A stretch of DNA of 64,000 nucleotides from the NCBI RefSeq assembly GCF_004005965.1, contig NZ_SACY01000004.1, forward strand, positions 62,001-126,000, read 5' to 3'. Made by a program: the position numbers and the translations under genes. Shown here piece by piece: positions 16,176-23,931 of this stretch. The notes beneath the pieces were generated by a model. That model searched no databases. It saw only the letters and a program-made list of their open reading frames with translations, and was not told the DNA's origin. How positions within the stretch are numbered: the first letter of the stretch is position 1; every line of letters begins with the position of its first letter. Source of the stretch: Sandaracinomonas limnophila. Its GTDB lineage: Bacteria > Bacteroidota > Bacteroidia > Cytophagales > Spirosomataceae.

Positions 16176-17370
16176 AATTCAAATCTTTATCAAAGGTTTC
16201 ATCCAAATTACTGAGTCCCCAGAAGGCAATTAAAATTGCTAGCACACAAACTACCATGGCCGATTTTGCTTCTCCAAAATAGGGTGTTAAAAATCCAAAC
16301 AGTAAGGTTTGAGGAATAACCGTTGCCCGAATTAAATTCAAAGACGATGTCGTTACAGTAGCACGAATATTCGTTCCAAATTGTTCTGCTGCGAGCGTTA
16401 AAAGAACTATCGAATAACCCACGGTAAAGCCTAAAAACAAGAAAGAGAAATAATAAATCTCTTTGGAATATCTGCCAAAGGTGAAAAAGACAATGGCACC
16501 GACTGTGAACATGAATAAGAAAATACGAATGGCTTTTTTGCGACTTTTTAGCCACTGACTAAACACGCCACCAATCATATCCCCGAAAGTCAAGCCCACA
16601 AAATAATAGGTAAATACAGCCGAAACCGTTGGTGCTGGATCCATCCCCCACGATTTTCCAATTTCTGGCGTAAAGGTCATCACAACGCCATTTGTAAACC
16701 AAACCGGAAAGCCCATTACACAAATACTGATGTATTTTTTGATATAAGTTCCATTCTTAAACAACAAACGAAGGTCGCCTTTGATGTTGGTCTTTTCTTT
16801 CATTTCGTTGAAAATTCCCGACTCTAAAACTCCCAAACGTAAAATCAATAATAAAAAGCCTAAACCGCCACCCAACTGGTAGGTAAATTGCCAAGAAAAA
16901 TTGGCGCCTACATTAGCCCCCACAATAGCACCTAACATACCACAACCACCTATGATGGCCGGTCCAATTCCACGATATTTTTGTGGCATTTGTTCCGTTA
17001 ATAAAGTAATGGCTGCTCCTAATTCTCCGGCCAAACCAACTCCTGCCAAAAAACGAAGCAACAAATACACTTCATAAGTACTGGCATAGGCATTTACAAA
17101 AGTTGCCGTGGAATACAAAATGATAGAACCAAATAAAACGGATAATCGTCCAAATTTGTCCCCTATAATTCCCCAAACAAATCCACCAATTAGCATACCT
17201 GCCATTTGGATATTAATTAAACTTACGCCTTTCGACATCAAGTCGGCCTCTGCCACACCCATTTCCAAAAGACTTTTGGTACGAACGATACTCAAAATTA
17301 TGATGTCGTATAAATCGACAAAAAAGCCGAGGGCTGAAGCAATAATGGCTAACCAAATGTGACGTTTCAT
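16165..17370 (-). CDS. MFS metabolite:H+ symporter
   Basis: 401 residues, 12 predicted helices, of the sugar or aromatic-acid symporter type. Markers are the acidic first helix ALGFFVDLYDIIIL, the RFGR-like loop GIIGDKFGRLSVLFGS after helix 2, RFLAGVGLAGELGAAITLLTEQMPQKYRG in helix 4 and the following loop, and the second-half loop GDMIGGVFSQWLKSRKKAIR. It is 9 bases downstream of an SDR gene on the same strand, so the pair probably imports and oxidises one small carbohydrate or organic acid; the identity is unknown. Its end overlaps the convergent MFS gene. Confidence 0.92.
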   Translation of the reverse strand: MKRHIWLAIIASALGFFVDLYDIIILSIVRTKSLLEMGVAEADLMSKGVSLINIQMAGMLIGGFVWGIIGDKFGRLSVLFGSIILYSTATFVNAYASTYEVYLLLRFLAGVGLAGELGAAITLLTEQMPQKYRGIGPAIIGGCGMLGAIVGANVGANFSWQFTYQLGGGLGFLLLILRLGVLESGIFNEMKEKTNIKGDLRLLFKNGTYIKKYISICVMGFPVWFTNGVVMTFTPEIGKSWGMDPAPTVSAVFTYYFVGLTFGDMIGGVFSQWLKSRKKAIRIFLFMFTVGAIVFFTFGRYSKEIYYFSFLFLGFTVGYSIVLLTLAAEQFGTNIRATVTTSSLNLIRATVIPQTLLFGFLTPYFGEAKSAMVVCVLAILIAFWGLSNLDETFDKDLNFTE

Positions 17371-17379
17371 AGCGAGGGT

Positions 17380-18153
17380 TTAGTTTCGTAAGCTTGGTAA
17401 TCCAACTCCAGCAGCATCAAATCCGCCATCGACGGCAATGATTTGTCCGTTGATAAAGGATGCGGCTGGACTACATAAAAAATAAACGGCATTGGAAATT
17501 TCTTCCATAGTTCCATACCTAGCTAAAGGAATGGCATCGGCATAAGATGTGCGAATGTCTGCACTATGTACCAATTTTGCCATTTCAGTTTCTACAGGTC
17601 CGGGTGCAATGGCATTGGCACGTACACCATAGTTTCCATATTCCACAGCCTGTTGCTTCGTTAAGTGCATGATGGCTGCCTTGCTTGTACCATAAGCAAT
17701 TCGCAAAGTGCTGGCACGAACACCTGAAATACTAGCAATGTTTACGATGGCGCCTTGACCTTTCAGCAAAGCTGGATAAAATATTTTGCTACAATTGAAA
17801 GTTCCGCCCAAATTAATACTGAGTACATCATTCCAATCTTCAAAGGTAATATCTTGGGCAGGTTTGAAAATGGCAATTCCCGCGTTGTTAACTAATGCAT
17901 GAACAGCCTCAAATTTTGAGGTTATTTGATCAAAAACTTTTTGAATTTGTTTAGGTTTTGAAACATCGCACAAAAAATACGAATACCTCTTTTTGCCTTT
18001 AAGTTTGGCCTTACAATCTTGCAAAGCCTCTTTGTTGTAATCTAAAATAACTACATGGTATTTTTCCGAATGAAATTTTTGGGCAATTTCTAATCCAATT
18101 CCTCTTGCAGCCCCGGTAATAACGGCTACCTTTACTTGTAATTCTGACGACAT
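17380..18153 (-). CDS. Short-chain dehydrogenase/reductase
   Basis: 257 residues, classical SDR. The NAD(P)-binding motif TGAARGIG is at about 14-21, the acidic DYNKEA after strand 2 favours NAD, NNAG is at about 90-93, and the catalytic triad is Ser in IASISG, Tyr and Lys in YGTSK. The C-terminus FINGQIIAVDGGFDAAG is the usual glucose-dehydrogenase or 3-oxoacyl-ACP reductase-like end. It is the first gene of a two-gene unit with the MFS symporter 9 bases downstream, so a catabolic role on the imported substrate is more likely than fatty-acid synthesis. It is divergent from the CE15 esterase at 18191. Confidence 0.93.
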   Translation of the reverse strand: MSSELQVKVAVITGAARGIGLEIAQKFHSEKYHVVILDYNKEALQDCKAKLKGKKRYSYFLCDVSKPKQIQKVFDQITSKFEAVHALVNNAGIAIFKPAQDITFEDWNDVLSINLGGTFNCSKIFYPALLKGQGAIVNIASISGVRASTLRIAYGTSKAAIMHLTKQQAVEYGNYGVRANAIAPGPVETEMAKLVHSADIRTSYADAIPLARYGTMEEISNAVYFLCSPAASFINGQIIAVDGGFDAAGVGLPSLRN

Positions 18154-18190
18154 TTATATTTAAATAGGTTTAAACAAATATAGACAAAAA

Positions 18191-19531
18191 ATGAAAAAGC
18201 TCTGTTTCCTTGTTTATTTATTATTGCCCATGCTCGTATTTGCTCAGCAAAGAACTCCTGAGCAAGATAGTTTAATTGCACAAACGCAACGAAAAACCAA
18301 GGCCGACCATGCGGATATGCTCCAACAATTGGGTATCAAAGAGCTTCGACCAGGTAGAAGCGGGAATCCCAATGGAACGAATCCAGCAAACTATGACGAA
18401 TCCAAAGCCAATCCTTTTCCCAATTTGCCCGAACTTTTAACATTGAACAATGGCAAAAAAGTAAGTACGAAAAAACAATGGGAATATCACAGAAGACCAG
18501 AAATTGTTAAAATTTTCGACGAAGAAATATATGGCATTACTCCCGAAAATTTACCCAAAGTCAATTGGGTGCTTCAAAGTACCAAGAACGAAAAAATGGG
18601 AAAATATGATGTCAATGTTTTGACTTACAAGGGTCAGGTGGATAACCATTTGTATCCTTCCATTTCTGTTAACATCGATTTAACCATCACTTTACCCACA
18701 AGAATAAAAAAACCAGTTCCTGTGGTAATGGAATTTGCCTTTGTATTTCCTCCCGGATTTAATCCGCCGCCAAGCAATGAAATCCCTTGGAAAGAACAAG
18801 TTATTGCCAAAGGTTGGGGAGCGGCGGTGATTATCCCAGCAAGTTTTCAGGCAGATAATGGGGCAGGACTCACCGAAGGAATTATTGGTTTAGTGAATAA
18901 AGGCAAAAGGCGTTCGCCATCCGACTGGGGAACCTTAAAGGCATGGGCTTGGGGAGCCTCCAAAGCCTTGGACTTAATGGAAACTATTCCACAAATTAAT
19001 GCAGAAAAAGTGGCCATTATGGGTCATTCGAGATTCGGAAAGGCGGCGGCAGTAACGATGGCTTACGATACCAGATTTGCCACGGGCTACATTGCCTCAT
19101 CGGGTGAGGGCGGATTGAAATTACACCGCAGAGATTTTGGTGAAATTGTTGAAAACATTGCTGGTTCCGGATTGTACCATTGGATGTCGGGCAGTTTCTT
19201 AAAATATGCCGGCCCAAAAGGGTGGAACGATTTACCCATTGATGCGCACAGTTTAATCAGTTTAATTGCCCCAAGACCCTTTTTTATTGGTGTTGGAAAC
19301 AATGGCGACAATTGGACTGACCCAAAGGGTATGTTCATGGCGGCGGTTGGTGCTGAACCAGTATATCAGCTAATGGGAAAAACAGGTATTGGTGCTACTG
19401 AATTCCCTGCAGTTGAACAAATGATTGATTGGGGACAAATTGGCTTTAGGTTACATCCAAAGGGGCATGTGACGGGTCCTAACTGGCCATCATTTATTGA
19501 ATTTATGGCCAAAAAATTAAAATTAGATTAG
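18191..19531 (+). CDS. Glucuronoyl-esterase-like hydrolase (CE15 type)
   Basis: 446 residues with a signal peptide (1-19, ending FAQ). The catalytic Ser280 is in GHSRFGKAA, close to the CE15 signature G-(C/H)-S-R-x-G-K; Glu306 in SSGEGG and the His in PKGHVTG near residue 430 fit the acid and base. Residues about 95-125 (YHRRPEIVKIFDEEIYG) are also typical of bacterial CE15 members. These enzymes cleave ester bonds between glucuronic acid in hemicellulose and lignin alcohols, or act on related uronic esters, in the periplasm or outside the cell. A Dabb-family gene follows after 27 bases in the same direction. Substrate is not proven. Confidence 0.88.
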   Translation: MKKLCFLVYLLLPMLVFAQQRTPEQDSLIAQTQRKTKADHADMLQQLGIKELRPGRSGNPNGTNPANYDESKANPFPNLPELLTLNNGKKVSTKKQWEYHRRPEIVKIFDEEIYGITPENLPKVNWVLQSTKNEKMGKYDVNVLTYKGQVDNHLYPSISVNIDLTITLPTRIKKPVPVVMEFAFVFPPGFNPPPSNEIPWKEQVIAKGWGAAVIIPASFQADNGAGLTEGIIGLVNKGKRRSPSDWGTLKAWAWGASKALDLMETIPQINAEKVAIMGHSRFGKAAAVTMAYDTRFATGYIASSGEGGLKLHRRDFGEIVENIAGSGLYHWMSGSFLKYAGPKGWNDLPIDAHSLISLIAPRPFFIGVGNNGDNWTDPKGMFMAAVGAEPVYQLMGKTGIGATEFPAVEQMIDWGQIGFRLHPKGHVTGPNWPSFIEFMAKKLKLD

Positions 19532-19558
19532 TAAATTTATTGTTTAAACTTATTTTAA

Positions 19559-19936
19559 ATGAAAAGAAGAACTTTTATGGCAGGAGCAGGCGCATTGACA
19601 AGTGTTTCACTCCCAAGCAAACCCAAAAAATACTTAGTACATCACGCAATTTTCTGGTTGAAAAATCCAACTTCAGAGTCAGATAAAAATAAATTAATTG
19701 AAGGATTAGAAACCTTACGAGCTGTTAGTTACATCCAAGAATTGCATGTGGGAGCCTTGGCTTCTACGGAGAAAAGAGATGTGGTCGACACTTCTTGGCA
19801 AGTATCAGAAGTAATGTTTTTCAACAATACGCAAGACCAAAAGTCGTATCAAGATCACCCAATCCACCAGGCATTTGTAAAAAATTACAGCCATTTGTGG
19901 AGCAAGGTATTGGTATATGATGCACAGGATGTTTAA
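19559..19936 (+). CDS. Dabb-family (stress-responsive alpha/beta-barrel) protein
   Basis: 125 residues. MKRRTFMAGAGALTSVSLP is a twin-arginine-like leader, so the protein is probably exported folded. The rest is a Dabb ferredoxin-like domain: KKYLVHHAIFWLKNPTS (first strand and loop), LETLRAVSYIQELHVG, SEVMFFNNTQDQKSYQDHPIHQAFV, ending WSKVLVYDAQ. Dabb proteins form dimeric barrels; several are cyclases or stress proteins but the function is mostly unknown. It follows the CE15 gene closely and ends at a shared terminator, so it is likely expressed with that esterase. Confidence 0.88.
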   Translation: MKRRTFMAGAGALTSVSLPSKPKKYLVHHAIFWLKNPTSESDKNKLIEGLETLRAVSYIQELHVGALASTEKRDVVDTSWQVSEVMFFNNTQDQKSYQDHPIHQAFVKNYSHLWSKVLVYDAQDV

Positions 19937-19940
19937 TTAA

Positions 19941-19968
19941 AAAAGGCCGAATGAATCGGCCTTTTTTT
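19941..19968. terminator. Bidirectional intrinsic terminator
   Basis: AGGCCGA (19944-19950), loop ATGAA, TCGGCCT (19956-19962) with an A-run on one side and a T-run on the other. It serves the Dabb gene and the convergent DinB gene, whose stop codon lies in the T-run. Confidence 0.9.
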
Positions 19969-20410
19969 ATGCATATTTTAATATAATGGCCATTTGTCCT
20001 GCATGGTAGGCCGCATGGGTTACAACTCGAGCAAGAGCCTCTGCTTTGGTTTTTGTTCCAAATTCTTTTGTTGTAACTAAATCGTTCCAAGAATTCGGGT
20101 CTTGCGACTCAATGGTTTGTTTAAGTGTTTGAAAAGACTCCTCACAAATGGTTTTGAGTTCCCCTAAATTCGTCCAAACACCTGTGTCTTTGCCATCAAT
20201 TACGGTTTTGGCAATCACTTTTACTTCGGCATTTTGGAATACATTTTTGGAAAACAGCAATTCCACTTCTGCCACATGTCGAACTAAAAATCCGATGGAA
20301 TTGGGAGCATTTCCCAATTTTTTTGTCAGGTCTTCTTCTTTTAATTGATCCAATATTTTAGAAAAACGGGTACGAGCCTCTAGCCATACTTGAAGCATTT
20401 GTGTAGTCAT
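19967..20410 (-). CDS. Cytoplasmic DinB-family protein
   Basis: 147 residues, DinB/DUF664-like four-helix protein without signal peptide. Metal-binding histidines fit the family pattern: His in FLVRHVAEVELLF (about residue 50) and HAAYHAGQ (about 132-137). It sits three bases downstream of the arsC stop on the same strand, so it may be the last gene of the arsenic operon. The family includes thiol-dependent transferases, which would suit a detoxification operon, but this is inference. It is distinct from the exported DinB protein at the window start. Confidence 0.88.
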   Translation of the reverse strand: MTTQMLQVWLEARTRFSKILDQLKEEDLTKKLGNAPNSIGFLVRHVAEVELLFSKNVFQNAEVKVIAKTVIDGKDTGVWTNLGELKTICEESFQTLKQTIESQDPNSWNDLVTTKEFGTKTKAEALARVVTHAAYHAGQMAIILKYA

Positions 20411-20413
20411 GAT

Positions 20414-20830
20414 TTATAGATTTGTTTGGACAAATTCTAAACAATACGTTTTAATCATTTCGCGAACGCGCGTAAATTCCTGTTTGGTATCTTCCTCTGA
20501 ACCCACAAATTTGGCCGGATCAGGGAAGTTGTAATGGAATTTCTTTGCATTGGTTGGAAAATACGGACAACGTTCTTTCGCATTGTCACATACCGTAATC
20601 ACAAAATCAAAATCGATACCTTCGTATTCCAACACATTGTTTGAGGTGTGTCCAGAGATATCAATTCCATCTTCTTGCATCGTTGCAATTGCCTTCGGAT
20701 TCACACCATGTGTCTCCACTCCCGCACTGTACACTTCTGCTTTTTCTCCCGCAAATTTGGCTAAATAACCGTGGGCAATTTGACTGCGACAACTGTTGCC
20801 TGTACAAAGGACTAAAATTTTCTTTTTCAT
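20414..20830 (-). CDS. arsC: Arsenate reductase, low-molecular-weight phosphatase type
   Basis: 138 residues from the ATG at 20830; the frame is open six codons further but that would run into the small gene upstream. The P-loop CTGNSCRS begins at Cys9, and the redox cysteines are in VCDNAKERCPYFP, matching Cys82 and Cys89 of the thioredoxin-coupled Bacillus/Staphylococcus enzyme. It reduces arsenate to arsenite in the cytoplasm. It is part of the arsR-arsM-small ORF-arsC run. No arsenite efflux gene (arsB or acr3) is visible in the window. Confidence 0.95.
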   Translation of the reverse strand: MKKKILVLCTGNSCRSQIAHGYLAKFAGEKAEVYSAGVETHGVNPKAIATMQEDGIDISGHTSNNVLEYEGIDFDFVITVCDNAKERCPYFPTNAKKFHYNFPDPAKFVGSEEDTKQEFTRVREMIKTYCLEFVQTNL

Positions 20831-20832
20831 TT

Positions 20833-20958
20833 TTAAACAAATAACCAAATAATATTTATAACACTAAATTTTGGATCAAACCCAAAAATCAATTGCAAAA
20901 TCAACACTGAAATGGTAATGATTAGGGGCTTTTTATACTTTATTATTACCTCTTTCAT
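20833..20958 (-). CDS. Small membrane protein encoded between arsM and arsC
   Basis: A 41-residue reading frame, starting ATG one base after the arsM stop and ending two bases before the arsC start, so it fills the 129-base gap almost exactly. The translation begins MKEVIIKYKKPLIITISVLI and ends FSVINIIWLFV: a short basic N-terminus, one hydrophobic helix (about 11-26), a polar GFDPKF turn and a second hydrophobic stretch. The packing and the positive-inside pattern argue that it is a real gene. I do not recognise the family. It may assist methylated arsenic release or anchor ArsM, but no function is claimed. Confidence 0.65.
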   Translation of the reverse strand: MKEVIIKYKKPLIITISVLILQLIFGFDPKFSVINIIWLFV

Positions 20959-20959
20959 G

Positions 20960-21799
20960 CTAACAACACCCAGAACCAGGAACACAAGCATTTGCAGGTT
21001 TCTCGGCATAAACCGTCACACTAAAAATTCCCGTATTTCCATTTTTGAAAGAATCTATTTCATCTTTACTCAAATAATTTACCAAAATATCATCAGGAAT
21101 AACGATCGGTTTTTCTTTTTGAATGGTAACATTTTGGAACCCATTGTTAAAAATCATTCCCAAATAAGTATCTTTTTGAATAGCCCCTGCCACACAACCT
21201 GCATACATTTCTGCATCCGTTTGAAGTCCCGCAGGCAAAGCTCCTTTTAATACCACATCACTTATGCTGAAATGTCCTCCCGGTTTCAATACTCTAAAAA
21301 TTTCCTTGAAAACACCATCTTTATTCGGAACCAAATTCAGTACACAATTGCTCACAATTACGTCAGCCACGTTTGAGGTAATTGGCATTTGCTCAATGTC
21401 TCCCTGACGAAATTCTACGTTGTTGAATCCACGTTTTTCAGCATTTTCTCTCGCGCGATCAATCATGGCTGGGGTAAAATCAATCCCAATTACTTTTCCG
21501 GTTTCGCCTGTTTCGTGTCGAGCTACGAAGCAATCATTTCCTGCGCCGCTACCCAAATCTACTACCACATCTCCTGCTTTTATTTTGGCAAATTGTGTGG
21601 GTAAACCACAACCTAAACCTAAATCAGCATCTGGGTTATATCCGTTCAACGTGTCATAGTCTTCGCTCATGATGTTATACACTTCGGTAGAGCATCCTCC
21701 TGCCCCACAACATGAGGACATATTGGTCTCTTTGTCTTGTAAGGCAATCTCACTGTATTTGCTCTTTACAATGTCCTTTAATTCTTGATCTGTTTTCAT
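20960..21799 (-). CDS. arsM: Arsenite S-adenosylmethionine methyltransferase
   Basis: 279 residues from the ATG at 21799; an upstream frame extension to 21847 would overlap arsR and the operator, so it is rejected. The SAM-binding motif VVDLGSGAGNDCF (about residues 75-87) and the arsenic-binding cysteines are present: CCGAGGC near the N-terminus, LGLGCGLPT, VSNCVLN and YAGCVAGA, with a C-terminal CVPGSGCC tail. The enzyme methylates arsenite stepwise to volatile species in the cytoplasm. It follows arsR, from which it is separated by 41 bases holding a copy of the arsR operator. Confidence 0.96.
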   Translation of the reverse strand: MKTDQELKDIVKSKYSEIALQDKETNMSSCCGAGGCSTEVYNIMSEDYDTLNGYNPDADLGLGCGLPTQFAKIKAGDVVVDLGSGAGNDCFVARHETGETGKVIGIDFTPAMIDRARENAEKRGFNNVEFRQGDIEQMPITSNVADVIVSNCVLNLVPNKDGVFKEIFRVLKPGGHFSISDVVLKGALPAGLQTDAEMYAGCVAGAIQKDTYLGMIFNNGFQNVTIQKEKPIVIPDDILVNYLSKDEIDSFKNGNTGIFSVTVYAEKPANACVPGSGCC

Positions 21800-21808
21800 C
21801 TTATTAAT

Positions 21809-21835
21809 TGTAATATTACGATAAAATAATTCAAA
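21809..21835 (-). promoter_or_regulatory. Second ArsR operator-like palindrome, upstream of arsM
   Basis: The 13 bases GTAATATTACGAT at 21810-21822 are identical to those upstream of arsR (22185-22197), and flanking TTCAAA is also shared. The minus strand has TTTG at 21835-21832 19 bases before a weak -7 box (TACAATTA). Suggests an internal ArsR-controlled promoter. Confidence 0.6.
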
Positions 21836-21840
21836 TTTTT

Positions 21841-22173
21841 TTAACAACAGGTAACTGGCAAGGGGTATAAATCCTGAAATACTTTACTTAAAAGTGTTTC
21901 TGCCTCTTTCCAAGCTAATTCATCAATGCAATAACAAACCGTTACACCATCGATGCTTCCTTTGATTAATCCCGATTCTTTTAGGGCTTTTAAATGTTGA
22001 GAAACCGTGCTTTGAGAAATGGGTAATTCATCCACAATATCTCCGCAAATACAAGTTTGTCGCTTTAATAAAACCTCTAATATCGCAATTCTCGCAGGGT
22101 GCGACAAAGCATTGGCATACTTGGCCAGTTTCAATTGTCTTTCTGAATAATCTGCTAATTTACTTGCTCCCAT
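21841..22173 (-). CDS. arsR: ArsR-family arsenic-responsive repressor
   Basis: 110 residues from the ATG at 22173; the frame is open to a TTG at 22182 that lies in the promoter. The winged helix is clear: [51 protein letters not shown]. The CIC motif in the DNA-binding helix region corresponds to the ELCVCDL arsenite site of classic ArsR, with further cysteines in VCYC and at the VTCC terminus. It is expected to release DNA on binding As(III). A perfect 12-base palindrome lies between its -33 and -7 boxes, arguing for autorepression. It heads the arsR-arsM-small ORF-arsC unit. Confidence 0.95.
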   Translation of the reverse strand: MGASKLADYSERQLKLAKYANALSHPARIAILEVLLKRQTCICGDIVDELPISQSTVSQHLKALKESGLIKGSIDGVTVCYCIDELAWKEAETLLSKVFQDLYPLPVTCC

Positions 22174-22179
22174 ATTAAT

Positions 22180-22209
22180 CAAACGTAATATTACGATGAA
22201 TAGTTCAAA
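22180..22209 (-). promoter_or_regulatory. arsR promoter with embedded operator palindrome
   Basis: On the minus strand TTTG (22209-22206), 18 bases, then TACGTTTG (22187-22180) matches the Bacteroidota TTTG/TAnnTTTG promoter. The perfect palindrome CGTAATATTACG (22184-22195) overlaps the -7 box, as expected for a repressor site. Transcription would begin near the ATG at 22173, giving a leaderless or nearly leaderless mRNA. Confidence 0.65.
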
Positions 22210-22210
22210 A

Positions 22211-22242
22211 ATAAAAACTGAATTTTAAAATTCAGTTTTTAT
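22211..22242. terminator. Terminator between sulfatase and arsenic operon
   Basis: A perfect 28-base palindrome at 22213-22240 (AAAAACTGAATTTT and its complement) with T-rich flanks. The sulfatase stop codon (22225-22227) lies inside it. It isolates the ars promoter from the long upstream transcript. Confidence 0.8.
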
Positions 22243-23901
22243 TTTTTTTCTTCTTGCTCGAATCTCCGCTGCTTTTTCCTTGCTAACACCAAAGACCTTA
22301 CCCTTTTCTGCATCCGACATCAAGCGTTCTACATAGGTATTGCTCAAGGCCGTATTGTCTTTGTATTGTTTACGTAATTTCTCTAATTTCTTATGCAATT
22401 CCATCTTAATCTTTGCATAAGCCGGATTGTTGTACTGGTTTTTCAACTCATTCGGATCTTTTTTGCGATCGATCAATTCCCATTGGTCTTCCACATAATA
22501 GTAGTGGATTAATTTATAATCTTTCGTCACAATGGCATAATGGCGATTCACCATGTGCTCTGCTGGATATTCATAATAGTGGTAATAAACAGCATCTCGT
22601 TTGAAATTCTTTTCGTTTCCTGTTAAAATAGGCAACAAACTTTCACCTTGCATATCAGCAGGTGCTTTTACGCCAGCTGCATCTAAAAAGGTTTGTGCAA
22701 AATCTAAATTTTGGACCAATTTGTCCGATTTTGTATCCGGTTTTACTTTTCCTGGCCAGGCAACTAATAAAGGCGTTTTGAACGATTGATCATAAATAAA
22801 GCGCTTGTCGAACCATCCATGTTCCCCCAAGTAAAATCCTTGATCAGAAGTGTACACAATGATGGTATTTTCCATCAATTTGTTCGCTTCCAAATAATCG
22901 ATTAAACGGCCCACATTTTCATCCACAGCCTTGATGGTTCCCAAATAATCTTGCATGTAGCGTTGGTATTTCCAACGCATCTTGTCGGCTTCATTCATGG
23001 AAGGGTATTGTTTCTTAAACTCCTCGTTGATGGGAGTGTAAACCTTCATGAAATTTGCTTTTTGTGAAGCATTGAGTCGACCCATTTCTGATTGATAGCG
23101 TTGTTTATCAAATCCAATTTCTGGAATTTTTAACTCATCCATTACTTCAGGAAACACCTTGTTATCACCCGCCCAGGACATGTGTTTCAAGATATTCATT
23201 TCTGCCTCCGCCACAGGAGTGGTTCTATTTTTATAATCATCGAACAAGGTGGCCGGCTCAGGGAATTTCTTGTGGGTAAATTCATCTAAATGTCGCTCTG
23301 CTGGCAGCCATGAACGGTGTGGGGCCTTGTGCAGGTACATTAACATAAATGGTTTGTTGGGATCACGATCTTTTTGAAGCCAATCTAAAGTCATATCGGT
23401 AATGATGTCCGTTACGTAACCATCGACCTTAATATTTCCTTGTTTTTTGGTGATAAAATCGGGATTGTAATAATTGCCTTGTCCAGGTAAAATTTTAAAC
23501 TCATCAAATCCCTTCGGATTATTTCCAAAGTGCAATTTGCCGAACATGGCTGTTTGGTAGCCAGATTGTTGAAGGATTTGCGGGAAAGTTACATTGGTGG
23601 TATCAAAGTCGAAATGGTTATCAATTTTCCCATTCAAATGCGAATGTTTTCCTGTTAATATAGTTGCACGAGAAGGCGCACAAATCGAATTTGTTACCGA
23701 AGCTTGTGTAAAAAGCATCCCCAATTTGGCTATTCGGTCGATATTGGGAGTTTGAATCAATTTGTTGTCATAGGCAGAGATGGCCTGATAGGCGTGATCA
23801 TCTGACATAATGAAAATGATATTGGGGCGTTTGTTTGACTGGGTAAATCCTGATAAAACAAACCCGAAAATAAGTCCCAAAACCAATAATAATTTCTTCA
23901 T
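22225..23901 (-). CDS. Exported sulfatase (formylglycine type)
   Basis: 558 residues from the ATG at 23901, which begins a clean signal peptide (ending GFTQ); the frame also opens at 23919. Sulfatase core: PNIIFIMSDDHAYQAIS (metal Asp pair), the formylglycine signature CAPSRATILTGK with Cys74 as modified residue, KAPHRSW, and TSDQGFYLGEHGWFDKRF (second metal site). It belongs to the type I arylsulfatase/N-sulfoglucosamine or iduronate-sulfatase group and should remove sulfate esters from polysaccharides in the periplasm. The maturation enzyme is not in the window. It is the last gene of the minus-strand run that starts with ribokinase. Confidence 0.95.
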   Translation of the reverse strand: MKKLLLVLGLIFGFVLSGFTQSNKRPNIIFIMSDDHAYQAISAYDNKLIQTPNIDRIAKLGMLFTQASVTNSICAPSRATILTGKHSHLNGKIDNHFDFDTTNVTFPQILQQSGYQTAMFGKLHFGNNPKGFDEFKILPGQGNYYNPDFITKKQGNIKVDGYVTDIITDMTLDWLQKDRDPNKPFMLMYLHKAPHRSWLPAERHLDEFTHKKFPEPATLFDDYKNRTTPVAEAEMNILKHMSWAGDNKVFPEVMDELKIPEIGFDKQRYQSEMGRLNASQKANFMKVYTPINEEFKKQYPSMNEADKMRWKYQRYMQDYLGTIKAVDENVGRLIDYLEANKLMENTIIVYTSDQGFYLGEHGWFDKRFIYDQSFKTPLLVAWPGKVKPDTKSDKLVQNLDFAQTFLDAAGVKAPADMQGESLLPILTGNEKNFKRDAVYYHYYEYPAEHMVNRHYAIVTKDYKLIHYYYVEDQWELIDRKKDPNELKNQYNNPAYAKIKMELHKKLEKLRKQYKDNTALSNTYVERLMSDAEKGKVFGVSKEKAAEIRARRKKIKTEF

Positions 23902-23931
23902 AGGTAACGGTTTAAACACTAAATATACGGA

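Noticed and set aside
20912-21250. Plus-strand frame of 112 residues over arsM
   Set aside because: It lies opposite arsM, which has clear catalytic motifs; the translation has no family features.
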